Source: Bacillota bacterium
GTDB taxonomy: Bacteria; Bacillota; Clostridia; Peptostreptococcales; Anaerovoracaceae
Length of the DNA stretch: 44,416 nt
Reading direction: 5' to 3'
Assembly (NCBI GenBank): GCA_028724585.1
Contig: JAQYCQ010000047.1
Span: 1 to 44,416 of the forward strand
Position numbers and translations under genes: made by a program. The notes below the pieces were generated by a model that made no database searches, had not been told where the DNA came from, and worked only from the letters and a program-made list of their open reading frames with translations. Shown one piece after another: positions 16,530 through 24,828 of the stretch. Position 1 is the stretch's first letter; the number at the start of each line of letters is the position of its first letter.

Positions 16530-16787
16530 GCCGCTGCCGCCCGCCGTGTCTCCCTGTGAGAACGGCTGCCGACGGTCCAGTCGACAGGACAGCTTCATCC
16601 GCCTGACCTGGTCTTTGACCCCACACTCGCCTGTGAACAGTTTTGGATTTTTTTATTTTCCACAGGTCTTACTTCTAAACCGCACCATGATCACGTCCCC
16701 GAAGGGATCGCTTACGTGGATCCTTTTGCCTGCGACTGGCCTGGACTTTCAACCACAGACGCGGATGCTTTCTGTCTACAGTCATTA
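16530..16787 (-). ncRNA. Candidate raiA-motif structured RNA in the hpf leader
   Basis: Between the extended -10 promoter (16794-16799) and hpf lie about 290 non-coding bases that are much more GC-rich and structured than other gaps here. Visible on the minus strand are a CACGT-x-CCC/TTCG/GGG-ACGTG hairpin (about 16700-16725), CCTGTG/CACAGG arms (about 16630-16672), and GGTC/GACC and CCGT/ACGG pairings nearer hpf. The raiA-motif RNA of Firmicutes is known to lie upstream of hpf/raiA, often beside comFC, with a length near 200 nt; this locus (comFC-leader-hpf) fits exactly. I identify it by position, size and structure, not by the covariance consensus, so both identity and ends are provisional. 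No T-tract terminator separates it from hpf. Confidence 0.5.
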
Positions 16788-16802
16788 TAACACAAATTTA
16801 AA
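16787..16802 (-). promoter_or_regulatory. Extended -10 promoter of the hpf leader
   Basis: Minus-strand TGTTATAAT gives a consensus TATAAT (16794-16799) with the TGN extension; no good -35 hexamer is seen 16-18 bp upstream. Predicted start near 16787. Confidence 0.5.
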
Positions 16803-16841
16803 TTTCTATATAGGTTAAGAAACTAATTCTTTGTATACATA

Positions 16842-17663
16842 CTATTTTTCATATCCAGTACTTTCCCTCGAAATTTCTTCGGTCTTTTCAGCGTTTTCCC
16901 GTTCCTCCGGAAGCCTTCGCTGGTTTCTTCCTGAAGCCATAACTGCCGTAAATACCGCGGACGCTCCGGCCCGCTTGAGCACCTTAGCGCATTCGTTTAC
17001 TGTACTTCCTGTCGTATAGATATCATCGACCAGCAGAATAGAGCGACCCTCCACGTCTTTCGCCGGCTCCGCCGGCACAGAGAAGGCGCCCGCTATATTG
17101 TTCCTGCGGGCTGCCGGACTCAGCCTGTTCATAGGCCTGGTCCCGCGCGTTCTGACCAGAAGGTCGTCCCTGAATGGCTTGTCCAGAAAGCCGCATAGGA
17201 ACTGTGCTATGAGCGCGGCCTGATTGTAGCCGCGCTTCTTTTCCTTAGGTCCGTACATAGGGACCGGCACGCATATATCGAAATCCAGTCCTTCGTATAT
17301 GATCCTGTCTGCCAGTATGCGTCCCATCAGCCGTGCCAGATATTTCTTTCCGTTATATTTAAGGGCTTTTATCATATCCCTGACACATCCCTGATAGACA
17401 AAGCAGACCACCCCGCCGTCCGTGTAATGTACACTTCTCGCGCAGCCCGAGCATACATCAGACGGATACCAGCTCTCCAGCGGCTTTCCGCAGATCCTGC
17501 AGGTCTTGCGGTTAGCCCAGATTATGCTGTCCACGCACTCGTCACATAAAGAATAAAGCCGGCCGCGGTCGACAGGTCTCCCGCAGCCGGCACAGTAAAT
17601 ATCGTCCGGAAAAATAATATCGAAGATCTTTTTCGACAGTCTGCTTTCATTTTCCTCAGGCAT
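16842..17663 (-). CDS. comFC: ComF family phosphoribosyltransferase-like protein
   Basis: ComFC-type protein; in naturally competent bacteria it is needed for DNA uptake/recombination of incoming strands, though many non-competent species keep it. The 273-residue protein has an N-terminal double zinc-binding region (CAGC...CDEC and CRIC...CSGC, residues ~22-70) and a C-terminal type I PRT fold with the phosphoribosyl-pyrophosphate loop SILLVDDIYTTGST near 214-227 and upstream PVPMYGPKEKKRGYNQ. A charged tail (~245-273) is poorly conserved. ATG 17663 follows a weak GGTGA. It lies 78 bases downstream of recD2 on the same strand, and the pair plausibly shares a transcript with yhaM. Confidence 0.9.
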   Translation of the reverse strand: MPEENESRLSKKIFDIIFPDDIYCAGCGRPVDRGRLYSLCDECVDSIIWANRKTCRICGKPLESWYPSDVCSGCARSVHYTDGGVVCFVYQGCVRDMIKALKYNGKKYLARLMGRILADRIIYEGLDFDICVPVPMYGPKEKKRGYNQAALIAQFLCGFLDKPFRDDLLVRTRGTRPMNRLSPAARRNNIAGAFSVPAEPAKDVEGRSILLVDDIYTTGSTVNECAKVLKRAGASAVFTAVMASGRNQRRLPEERENAEKTEEISRESTGYEK

Positions 17664-17741
17664 ATCTTCACCACTTTTCTCTACCGCGGCAGACCTGAGA
17701 TCCCATAATTTGTCACACTGTCATTATACCATTTTCTGGTA

Positions 17742-19964
17742 TTAAAATGAATCTGAAATTTTTAATGATTTCCTCAGCTCGGCGCAGAGCCCGGTATATC
17801 TTTTATCAGACCTGTTGTTATCCACCATAGCCATCAGTCTCCGCTGGGATCCGACCAGCACCAGGCCTCTTTTCGCTCTGGTGACCCCGGTATAGAGCAG
17901 GTTCCTGTTAGCCAGCATAGGAGGAAAAGCTGATATCGGCATGATCACTACCGGAAATTCGCTGCCCTGGCTTTTGTGCACCGTCATAGCGTAAGCCAGC
18001 TCTATTTCCCCCGCATCCGAAAAATCATAGTCCACATACCTGTCGTTATCATATTCGACAGTGATGAGGCCGTTTTCTTCATCCACATCAACGATGAAGC
18101 CGATATCTCCGTTAAATACTCCTCTGCCTTCCCTTACAGAGGACAGGGATCTCCATTCGCGTTCGTAATTGTTTTTGATCTGCATGACCTTATCGCCGGC
18201 GCGGAAGGTCCTGTTTCCGAACCTGCGCTCAGATCTGCCGTCTGACGGAGGGTTAAGCCTCTGCTGCAGGCTGTCGTTAAGAGTATAGATGCCGACAGTG
18301 CCTTTCCTTATCGGAGTCAGCACCTGCAGATCCTTTATAGGATCCAGATCCTTGTAATAAGCCGGAAGTCTGTTAGAGCACAGCGACAATATGGTCTCCA
18401 GAACAGCTCCCTCGTCATTGCGCTCGAGCATAAAGAAATCGCCGCCCTTTTCATTGAGGAAAGGATAACTGCCTTCGTTTATCCTGTGGGCATTGACTAC
18501 GATCATGCTCTCCCCGGCCTGGCGGAAGATCTCCGTCAGCTTTACCGTATATACGACTTCGCTGTCGATGATATCACCCAGTACGCGGCCTGCTCCCACT
18601 GAAGGCAGCTGATCGGCGTCCCCTACCATGATAAGGCGGGTATTAGGGGCAAGGGCATCTGTAAGAGCATCCATTAGCATGATATCGACCATACTCATCT
18701 CGTCTATGATGACCACTTCCTGTTCAAGCGGATCATCATGGTCCCTGCCGAAATACATCCTGCTGTCGTCGTCCGAAAAGTTGTATTCCAGCAGCCTGTG
18801 TATGGTCGAAGCCTCCCTGCCGCTGGCTTCAGACATCCTCTTCGCGGCCCTGCCCGTCGGCGCGGCCAGCGCTACGTCGAATCCGCAGCCTTCGAGGACA
18901 TCTATGATCGTATTGATGATAGTTGTCTTTCCTGTGCCCGGGCCGCCGGTGATGACACATACTCCGTTGGATACGGCGGCTTTAACGGCTGAGCGCTGGC
19001 TTTCCGAAAGCTTTATGCCCGCGTCCGCCTCAGATCTGAGTATCAGCCCGTCTATATCCGACATGACAGGCGGGATCTTTCTCTCGCTCATGGAGATGAG
19101 CCGGCTGGCCACATTGGTCTCTGCCCTGTAATATAAATAGGAATAAACGACAAGCTCTCCATCGATATTGGTCAGGACCAGCTCCCTTTCCACTGCCATA
19201 TTCTGCGCTGCCTCGTCCACAAGCTCAGATGAAACATCCAGCATCGAGGCTGTATCCAGACGGAAACGATCATAGGGAATATAAGTCGATCCGCTTCCCG
19301 CGGCGCTGTTAAGCGAAAACCTGATACCGCTCCTGATCCTGAAATCAGATTCATGGTCACATCCCAGCAGGGCGGCTATCTGGTCAGCTTTCCTGAAGCC
19401 GAATCCCCTGACGTCATTTACCAGTCGATAAGGATTTTCCTTTATTTTTTCTATGGTCTCGCTGCCGTATATCTTGTACATCTTCATAGCCAGCTCGGCT
19501 GAGATCCCGTACTCGGCAAAAAACAGGGCTGTCTCCGCGAAATCATTATGCTCTTTATATGATTCGGCGATCTTAGCCGCGGTTACCTTGCCGACTCCGT
19601 CGACGGCTGTCAGCTTTTGCGGATCGTTGGCTATTATATCCAGCGTTTTCGTTCCGAAGATATGGACGATGTTTTCAGCGGCCTTCTTCCTGACGCCTTT
19701 GAAGATCCCTGACTGCAGAAAGCTCAGTATCGCCTCCCGGGAATCAGGCTTCACCTCTGTCAGACTCCTGACGTGAAACTCGTCGCCGTATCTGCTCCTC
19801 CGCCATTCTCCTTCGATATCGTATGTCAGTCCCTCCACGGCGTCAGGCATGTTCCCGACTCCGGTAAACTGCTCCATCTCCTCGTCATTTTCGAACACGG
19901 CTACTGTAAAATAATTTTCATCGTTCCTAAAGATCATTCCGGCAAGACGCCCGCGTTTAGTCAC
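17742..19964 (-). CDS. recD2: RecD2-type SF1B DNA helicase
   Basis: 5'-3' ATP-dependent helicase of the RecBC-independent RecD2 class, implicated in mismatch repair and replication-fork maintenance. The 740-residue product has the N-terminal OB/HhH region (KLTAVDGVGKVTAAKIAES near 118-136), Walker A GGPGTGKTT near 345, Walker B VVIIDEMSMVD, motif III VGDADQLPSVGAGRVL, and C-terminal motifs V/VI around YAMTVHKSQGSEFPVV and YTGVTRAKRGLVLVG. I start at GTG 19964 because AAGGAGGTGG sits four bases upstream; the frame stays open for 89 further codons but that stretch crosses a GC palindrome and does not resemble RecD2. It is 139 bases downstream of yhaM. Confidence 0.93.
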   Translation of the reverse strand: MTKRGRLAGMIFRNDENYFTVAVFENDEEMEQFTGVGNMPDAVEGLTYDIEGEWRRSRYGDEFHVRSLTEVKPDSREAILSFLQSGIFKGVRKKAAENIVHIFGTKTLDIIANDPQKLTAVDGVGKVTAAKIAESYKEHNDFAETALFFAEYGISAELAMKMYKIYGSETIEKIKENPYRLVNDVRGFGFRKADQIAALLGCDHESDFRIRSGIRFSLNSAAGSGSTYIPYDRFRLDTASMLDVSSELVDEAAQNMAVERELVLTNIDGELVVYSYLYYRAETNVASRLISMSERKIPPVMSDIDGLILRSEADAGIKLSESQRSAVKAAVSNGVCVITGGPGTGKTTIINTIIDVLEGCGFDVALAAPTGRAAKRMSEASGREASTIHRLLEYNFSDDDSRMYFGRDHDDPLEQEVVIIDEMSMVDIMLMDALTDALAPNTRLIMVGDADQLPSVGAGRVLGDIIDSEVVYTVKLTEIFRQAGESMIVVNAHRINEGSYPFLNEKGGDFFMLERNDEGAVLETILSLCSNRLPAYYKDLDPIKDLQVLTPIRKGTVGIYTLNDSLQQRLNPPSDGRSERRFGNRTFRAGDKVMQIKNNYEREWRSLSSVREGRGVFNGDIGFIVDVDEENGLITVEYDNDRYVDYDFSDAGEIELAYAMTVHKSQGSEFPVVIMPISAFPPMLANRNLLYTGVTRAKRGLVLVGSQRRLMAMVDNNRSDKRYTGLCAELRKSLKISDSF

Positions 19965-20048
19965 AGATCCACCTCCTTCCAAAAGCCGCTGATCCGCAGG
20001 ACAGCAGCTTCCGGCAGGCCCTTCTTCCGGTACAAGGCCGGCCGTCCC

Positions 20049-20064
20049 GCGCGCGGAGCGCCCG
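20049..20064. repeat. Dispersed palindromic repeat GCGCGCGGAGCGCCCG, copy 1
   Basis: This 16-mer between yhaM and recD2 is identical to that at 21169-21184 on the other side of yhaM, in the same orientation. GGCCGG-type GC tracts adjoin it at 20025-20048. Confidence 0.6.
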
Positions 20065-20103
20065 TCAGGCTTTGACTCCGTATTTTCGCTGTCCCTGTTT
20101 TCT

Positions 20104-21081
20104 TTATCTATTCGAGTGCTTTGAAAACGTAGGCTTGTAGACTTTCCTGTTTTCCAAAGTCCATACCTTTTCTGAAAAATCTCCCGGCTTAGTCGATAAA
20201 AGAGCGTCCTCCATATCGTAGAACCTGGCATCGAATATATCCAGATAATGGAGAAGCTCCGCCTCCGGGAACATAGGGCGCTTAGGGCTTCCGAATTCCG
20301 GCTCGTAGTGATGGGTCAGGATCATATGCTCAAGCATTACCGCTTTTTCTTCGTCTATACCGAACTCCTCGGCCAGCCTGTCTATCATGATGACTCCCTG
20401 GGTTATATGGCCCAGCATAGTGCCTTTAAAAGAATATCCCGGCGAAATGCCCCATTTGTTGGAATCTATCTCTCTGATCTTTTCTATATCGTGGATGATA
20501 ACGCCTGTCACTACCCAGTCAGGATCGAGATTCGTATATACCTCGCAGGCTCTTTCGCCCATAAGGAGCATTCTTTTCATATGCCACAGGAGCCCGCCCA
20601 TCTCGGCGTGATGGTTTTTGGAGGCTGCCGGATAGTAGAGCAGCTGCTCCCTGTTTCTCTCCAGAACAGCCTGTGCCACCTTCCTCAGGTCGTCGTCCCT
20701 GATCTTCTCAGATTCGGCGTAGATATCCGCGTACATCTTTTCTCCCTCTTCCGGAGCAGTCTTTATCAGAGAGCTGTAGTCGACACCGTCCTCCGGGACC
20801 GCTTCCCTGAACCTTGTGACCTTAAGCTGCTTCCTGCTCTGCCACTCATTGACGCTGGCCCTGACCTTGAGGACCGCACTGCCGTCGAGTCTGCCTATCT
20901 CTGCTATCTCCTCCGGCGTGGCATCCCACTTCTTTGCGTTCACGTCACCTGTCTCGTCCGCCAGGATCATATCGATGAACTGCTTATGATTTGAGCCTGT
21001 CTTTACCGCGGCCTGCTTCATAAGGAAGAAATCTGTTATATCATTGCCGACAGCCAGGTCGGCGACAAAGGTCTTTTTCAA
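20104..21081 (-). CDS. yhaM: YhaM-like 3'-5' exoribonuclease
   Basis: Mg/Mn-dependent 3'-5' exonuclease that trims RNA (and DNA) ends in Firmicutes. The 325-residue protein has an N-terminal OB-fold (residues ~1-95, including ILADETGDVNAKKWDAT) and an HD-superfamily phosphohydrolase domain with NHHAEMGGLLWH near 160-171, the metal-binding doublet VIIHDIEK near 198-205, and LEHMILTHH near 254-262. The start is TTG 21081, chosen for AGGGGG seven bases upstream and because the N-terminus then aligns with family length. Codons and length are normal. It is flanked on both sides by the same 16-bp palindromic repeat. The terminator and promoter are not clear. Confidence 0.9.
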   Translation of the reverse strand: MKKTFVADLAVGNDITDFFLMKQAAVKTGSNHKQFIDMILADETGDVNAKKWDATPEEIAEIGRLDGSAVLKVRASVNEWQSRKQLKVTRFREAVPEDGVDYSSLIKTAPEEGEKMYADIYAESEKIRDDDLRKVAQAVLERNREQLLYYPAASKNHHAEMGGLLWHMKRMLLMGERACEVYTNLDPDWVVTGVIIHDIEKIREIDSNKWGISPGYSFKGTMLGHITQGVIMIDRLAEEFGIDEEKAVMLEHMILTHHYEPEFGSPKRPMFPEAELLHYLDIFDARFYDMEDALLSTKPGDFSEKVWTLENRKVYKPTFSKHSNR

Positions 21082-21260
21082 TGTAGATCCCCCTGCGCTT
21101 AAAGCGCTGCTATTTATTGATATTTAAAATGATTCGCGAAAAGTATATAATTTATTTATTGTATTCAGGCGCGCGGAGCGCCCGCCGGCACCCGCACTCT
21201 GATTCTTGAATTTTCATATAATGATACCATAAATGAAATTTTGATAACAGGAGATAATAC
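21082..21260. other. Divergent intergenic region between yhaM and nadE
   Basis: The 179 bases separating the two starts are AT-rich on both sides of the GC-rich repeat at 21169-21184. On the plus strand TATAAT occurs at about 21217-21222 and TTGAAT near 21206, but neither pairs with a good partner hexamer at ideal spacing. Leftward AT-rich TATATA near 21145 may serve yhaM. Promoters are therefore only approximate. Confidence 0.35.
21169..21184. repeat. Dispersed palindromic repeat GCGCGCGGAGCGCCCG, copy 2
   Basis: Exact duplicate of the 16-mer at 20049-20064, here upstream of yhaM; followed by CGCCGGC. The two copies bracket yhaM as direct repeats about 1.1 kb apart. Confidence 0.6.
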
Positions 21261-23249
21261 ATGTTCAAAACCGGATATTTAAGGACGGCAGCCGCTTCGC
21301 CCGAGCTGCTGGTCGCGAACACCGAAGCCAATACAGATCACATCATCGAATGCATGAAAAAAGCCGCGGCGAACAAGACGGCGGTGATCCTGTTCCCTGA
21401 GCTGGCGATCACCTCATACACATGCGCTGACCTCTTCTATCAGGAGCACCTCTACAGGAAAAACCTCGAAGGGCTGCGCCGCGTCATCGACGCCTCCGGC
21501 GACATAGACTCCGTCGTCATAGTCGGATTCTACCTGCGCCTTAGCACCAGCCTCTATAACTGCGCCGCGGTCATCCAGCACGGCAGGCTGCTGGGCATAG
21601 TACCTAAGATGTTCCTTCCTGACAGCCGCGAATTCTACGAGGGCCGCTGGTTCGCTTCAGGGATAAGGACCGCTTCCAAAGTAAAGAGCGTCAGGCTCTT
21701 CGGGGAAGACATTCCTTTCGGCCACATGATATTCGAGGACCACGAGAGCGGCGTCAATTTCGGCGTAGAGATCTGCCAGGACCTCTGGATGCCTGTCACG
21801 CCTTCTTCCCTGCTCTGCCTCAACGGGGCGGACATAATCTTCAACCCTTCGGCCAGCGACGAAACCGTCGGCAAAGCTGACTACCGCAGGCAGCTGGTCC
21901 ACCAGCAGAGCGCCCAGGATATCTGCGGATACGTATACTGCTCGACCGGGGTTCATGAGTCCACGACCGACCTTGTCTACAGCGGCCACCACATCATATC
22001 CGAATACGGCGCGAGGATCGCCGAAAACCAGCGTTTCGAAAGATCCGATACTATCACTTACGGAGACATAGACTTCGAGCGCATCAAGTTCGAAAAGTCA
22101 CTGGACCACAATCTGGAGGAATGCGCCGACGCCTACTCCGACATCCGCCAGTACATCCGCGTAGAAACAGACCCTCTCGTCCTCCTCGACGACAGCGATA
22201 AGCTCATCAGGCACTTCGAAAGGAATCCTTTCGTTCCGTCAGACAGCGCCACCGTCGACGAACGCTGTGAAGAGGTATTCAAGATCCAGACAGCCGGACT
22301 CGCTAAGCGCGTGGAGCACGTGCACGCGAAGACCGTAGTGGTCGGCATCTCCGGCGGCCTCGACTCTACCCTGGCCCTGCTGGTATGCGTAGAGGCCTTC
22401 AAGCTCCTGGGCAGAGACACAAAGGATATCATCGCCGTGACCATGCCGGGCTTCGGCACCACAGGCAAGACCTATAACAATGCTCTCACCATAATGAAGC
22501 TGCTGGGCACCACTGTCCGCGAGGTCCCTATCGGCGACGCTGTAATGCAGCACTTCGCAGCCATAGGCCACGATCCTGAAGTCCACGACGTAACATACGA
22601 AAACTGCCAGGCCCGCGAACGCACTCAGATCCTGATGGACATAGCCAACGAAGAAGGCGGTCTGGTCATCGGAACCGGCGACCTTTCCGAATCTGCCCTG
22701 GGCTGGTCCACCTACAACGGCGACCATATGTCCATGTACGCTGTAAATGTCAGCGTGCCTAAGACCCTGGTAAAATTCGTAGTCGGCTGGGTAGCTGACC
22801 ACAAGATAGCAGGATCTGCTGCCGGAGAGCCTTACAGCGCCGACGACAAAACGCTTGCTGCCGCTCTCCACGATATCATGGACACACCTATTTCGCCTGA
22901 GCTCCTGCCTCCTGACAAGAGCGGCAACATAGTCCAGAAGACCGAAGAACGCGTAGGCCCTTACATCCTCCACGATTTCTTCCTTTTCTATACTATGCGT
23001 TACGGCATGAGGCCGGCAAAGCTCTTTTACATAGCCTGCCAGACCTTCGAGGGCATGTTCGAGAGGGATTTCATAAAGAAATGGCTGCGCGAATTCTACC
23101 GCCGCTTCTTTATGCAGCAGTACAAGAGGAGCTGTATCCCTGACGGCCCTAAGGTAGGTACTGTAACACTCTCGCCTAGAGGCGACTGGAGGATGCCGAG
23201 CGACGCCGATTCCTCCGAATGGCTGGCCGAAGTCGACAGACTTAAATAA
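21261..23249 (+). CDS. nadE: Glutamine-dependent NAD+ synthetase
   Basis: Amidates nicotinic acid adenine dinucleotide to NAD+ using ammonia released from glutamine. The 662-residue protein fuses an N-terminal nitrilase-fold glutaminase (Glu47 in FPELAITSY, the Lys in GIVPKMFLP, and Cys in GVEICQDLW) to a C-terminal ATP-pyrophosphatase synthetase with the P-loop VGISGGLDSTLALL near 370. Both active sites look complete, and length matches the long NadE form common in anaerobes. ATG 21261 follows CAGGAGA. It begins a plus-strand group (nadE, rarA, carD) opposite to the genes on either side; rarA starts 78 bases later beyond a dispersed repeat. Confidence 0.96.
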   Translation: MFKTGYLRTAAASPELLVANTEANTDHIIECMKKAAANKTAVILFPELAITSYTCADLFYQEHLYRKNLEGLRRVIDASGDIDSVVIVGFYLRLSTSLYNCAAVIQHGRLLGIVPKMFLPDSREFYEGRWFASGIRTASKVKSVRLFGEDIPFGHMIFEDHESGVNFGVEICQDLWMPVTPSSLLCLNGADIIFNPSASDETVGKADYRRQLVHQQSAQDICGYVYCSTGVHESTTDLVYSGHHIISEYGARIAENQRFERSDTITYGDIDFERIKFEKSLDHNLEECADAYSDIRQYIRVETDPLVLLDDSDKLIRHFERNPFVPSDSATVDERCEEVFKIQTAGLAKRVEHVHAKTVVVGISGGLDSTLALLVCVEAFKLLGRDTKDIIAVTMPGFGTTGKTYNNALTIMKLLGTTVREVPIGDAVMQHFAAIGHDPEVHDVTYENCQARERTQILMDIANEEGGLVIGTGDLSESALGWSTYNGDHMSMYAVNVSVPKTLVKFVVGWVADHKIAGSAAGEPYSADDKTLAAALHDIMDTPISPELLPPDKSGNIVQKTEERVGPYILHDFFLFYTMRYGMRPAKLFYIACQTFEGMFERDFIKKWLREFYRRFFMQQYKRSCIPDGPKVGTVTLSPRGDWRMPSDADSSEWLAEVDRLK

Positions 23250-23259
23250 CCGGAGCTTG

Positions 23260-23275
23260 CGACAGCTCCGCTGAC
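23260..23275 (+). repeat. Dispersed intergenic repeat core, type A copy 2
   Basis: CGACAGCTCCGCTGAC in the nadE-rarA gap, followed by the palindromic tract GCCGCTCCGCGGC. The core is identical to 43699-43714 and inverted relative to 443-458. Confidence 0.6.
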
Positions 23276-23327
23276 ATGGCCGCTCCGCGGCTGATGCCGC
23301 AGGGCGGCAGAATAGCAGGAAAAACAA

Positions 23328-24650
23328 ATGGAACAGCTTACATTTTTCGAAAGAGAGACTTCTCAGCCTCTGGCCGACAGGATGCGGCCGGAGAGCCTGG
23401 ACGAGTTCGCCGGCCAGCAGCACCTTATCGGCCCCGGAAAAGTGCTGCGCCGGATCATAGAGAGCGACCGCGTCAGCTCCATGATATTCTGGGGCCCGCC
23501 GGGCGTAGGCAAAACGACCCTGGCCCATATCATAGCCTCCACGACACATTCCTCATTTATCACCTTCTCCGCTGTTACCAGCGGAGTCAAGGACATACGC
23601 GCGGTCATGCAGAAAGCAGAGGAAAACAGACGTTTCGGCGAAAAGACCATAGTCTTCGTAGACGAGATCCACCGTTTCAACAAGGCCCAGCAGGACGCTT
23701 TCCTGCCCTTCGTGGAAAAAGGGAGCATAGTGCTGATCGGTGCCACCACTGAAAATCCTTCGTTCGAGATAAACAGCGCTCTGCTCTCCCGCTGCAGGGT
23801 CTTCGTGCTCAAAGCTCTGGGAGCAGATGACATCATCTGGCTCCTTAAACGGGCCCTGTCCTCGCCTAAAGGTTTCGGAAACCAGAACATAGAGATATCA
23901 GATGACATGCTGGAGATGATAGCAGGCTTCGCCAACGGAGACGCCCGCTCCGCGCTTTCCACTCTGGAGATGGCCGTACTGAACGGAGACGTGGACTCAA
24001 ACGGCGATATTACTGTAAACCGCGAAGTTCTCGAACAGTGTATCTCTAAAAAATCCCTGCTGTACGACAAACACGGCGAAGAGCATTACAATCTGATCTC
24101 TGCTCTGCATAAATCCATGCGCAATTCGGATCCCGACGCCGCTGTCTACTGGCTGGCACGTATGCTGGAGGCCGGCGAGGATCCCCTGTATGTGGCACGC
24201 CGCATAGTCCGTTTCGCCAGCGAGGATGTCGGCATGGCCGATCCACGCGCTCTGGAGATAGCTGTGGCAGCCTACCAGGCATCCCACTTCATAGGAATGC
24301 CCGAGTGCAGCGTCAACCTCACTCAGGCTGTAGTCTATATGTCGCTGGCGCCTAAGTCCAACGCCATGGAAAACGCCTATTTCGCTGCCCGCGACGATGC
24401 CCTGGAGCATCTGGCGGAACCAGTCCCGATGAATATAAGGAACGCGCCGACGAAGCTGATGAAAGACCTGGGCTATGGAGACGGATATATATATGCCCAC
24501 GATACAAAAGATAAGATAGCGGCTATGCAGTGCCTGCCCGATTCATTAGCCGGACGTGAGTATTACAGACCTACTGAGCAGGGCCTTGAATCCCGCTACA
24601 AAGAACGCCTCGAACAGATAAAAAAATGGAAAAAAGACCACACGAAATAA
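23328..24650 (+). CDS. rarA: Replication-associated recombination protein A (RarA/MgsA)
   Basis: AAA+ ATPase of the RarA/WRNIP1 family that acts at stalled replication forks. The 440-residue protein has Walker A GPPGVGKTT near residue 52-60, Walker B IVFVDEIHRFNKAQQD near 101-116, sensor 1 GATTENPSFE near 137-146, and the C-terminal tetramerisation/MgsA domain (from ~260, including DPDAAVYWLARMLEAGEDP). Length is normal. ATG 23328 follows CAGGA at seven bases. It is probably cotranscribed with nadE (78-base gap). Downstream, carD has its own promoters, so no strong terminator is needed and none is evident. Confidence 0.95.
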   Translation: MEQLTFFERETSQPLADRMRPESLDEFAGQQHLIGPGKVLRRIIESDRVSSMIFWGPPGVGKTTLAHIIASTTHSSFITFSAVTSGVKDIRAVMQKAEENRRFGEKTIVFVDEIHRFNKAQQDAFLPFVEKGSIVLIGATTENPSFEINSALLSRCRVFVLKALGADDIIWLLKRALSSPKGFGNQNIEISDDMLEMIAGFANGDARSALSTLEMAVLNGDVDSNGDITVNREVLEQCISKKSLLYDKHGEEHYNLISALHKSMRNSDPDAAVYWLARMLEAGEDPLYVARRIVRFASEDVGMADPRALEIAVAAYQASHFIGMPECSVNLTQAVVYMSLAPKSNAMENAYFAARDDALEHLAEPVPMNIRNAPTKLMKDLGYGDGYIYAHDTKDKIAAMQCLPDSLAGREYYRPTEQGLESRYKERLEQIKKWKKDHTK

Positions 24651-24676
24651 ATTTTCTTAAATATAACAATTTACAG

Positions 24677-24704
24677 TTGCAGTATCTGTAAAAGCGGTTA
24701 TAAT
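24677..24704 (+). promoter_or_regulatory. carD distal promoter TTGCAG-16-TATAAT
   Basis: -35 TTGCAG (24677-24682) and perfect -10 TATAAT (24699-24704) with 16-bp spacing; start near 24711, at the -35 of the proximal promoter. Confidence 0.5.
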
Positions 24705-24710
24705 TAAGAG

Positions 24711-24746
24711 TTGAATTTAAAAACGACACGTGTTATAATACTAGTG
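24711..24746 (+). promoter_or_regulatory. carD proximal promoter TTGAAT-17-TATAAT
   Basis: -35 TTGAAT (24711-24716) and perfect -10 TATAAT (24734-24739), 17-bp spacing; start near 24746 and a leader of about 83 nt. It is arranged in tandem with the promoter at 24677-24704. Confidence 0.65.
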
Positions 24747-24778
24747 TATATAATGAACAGGAATAGAAAGTATGCGTA

Positions 24779-24805
24779 ATCCACGTATCCGCGTGGATCG
24801 TGGAT
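24779..24805 (+). promoter_or_regulatory. Leader hairpin with alternative pairing before carD
   Basis: ATCCACG (24779-24785) can pair with either of two adjacent copies of CGTGGAT (24792-24798 or 24799-24805). The second copy ends six bases before the AAGGAGG ribosome binding site, so switching between pairings could change access to it. The role is inferred from geometry only. Confidence 0.35.
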
Positions 24806-24828
24806 AATAAGGAGGTGTCGTTGATCAT

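Noticed and set aside
16498-16626. N-terminal extension of hpf by 43 codons
   Set aside because: The extension starts without a ribosome site and lies in the structured leader, whereas ATG 16497 has AAAGGAGG at nine bases and gives the normal HPF N-terminus.
19965-20231. N-terminal extension of recD2 by 89 codons
   Set aside because: It covers the intergenic palindrome and the end of yhaM, and lacks RecD2 similarity; GTG 19964 has an excellent ribosome site.
22239-23549. 436-codon minus-strand frame antisense to nadE
   Set aside because: Fully overlaps the well-supported nadE and the rarA start; residues are low-complexity shadows of the coding strand.
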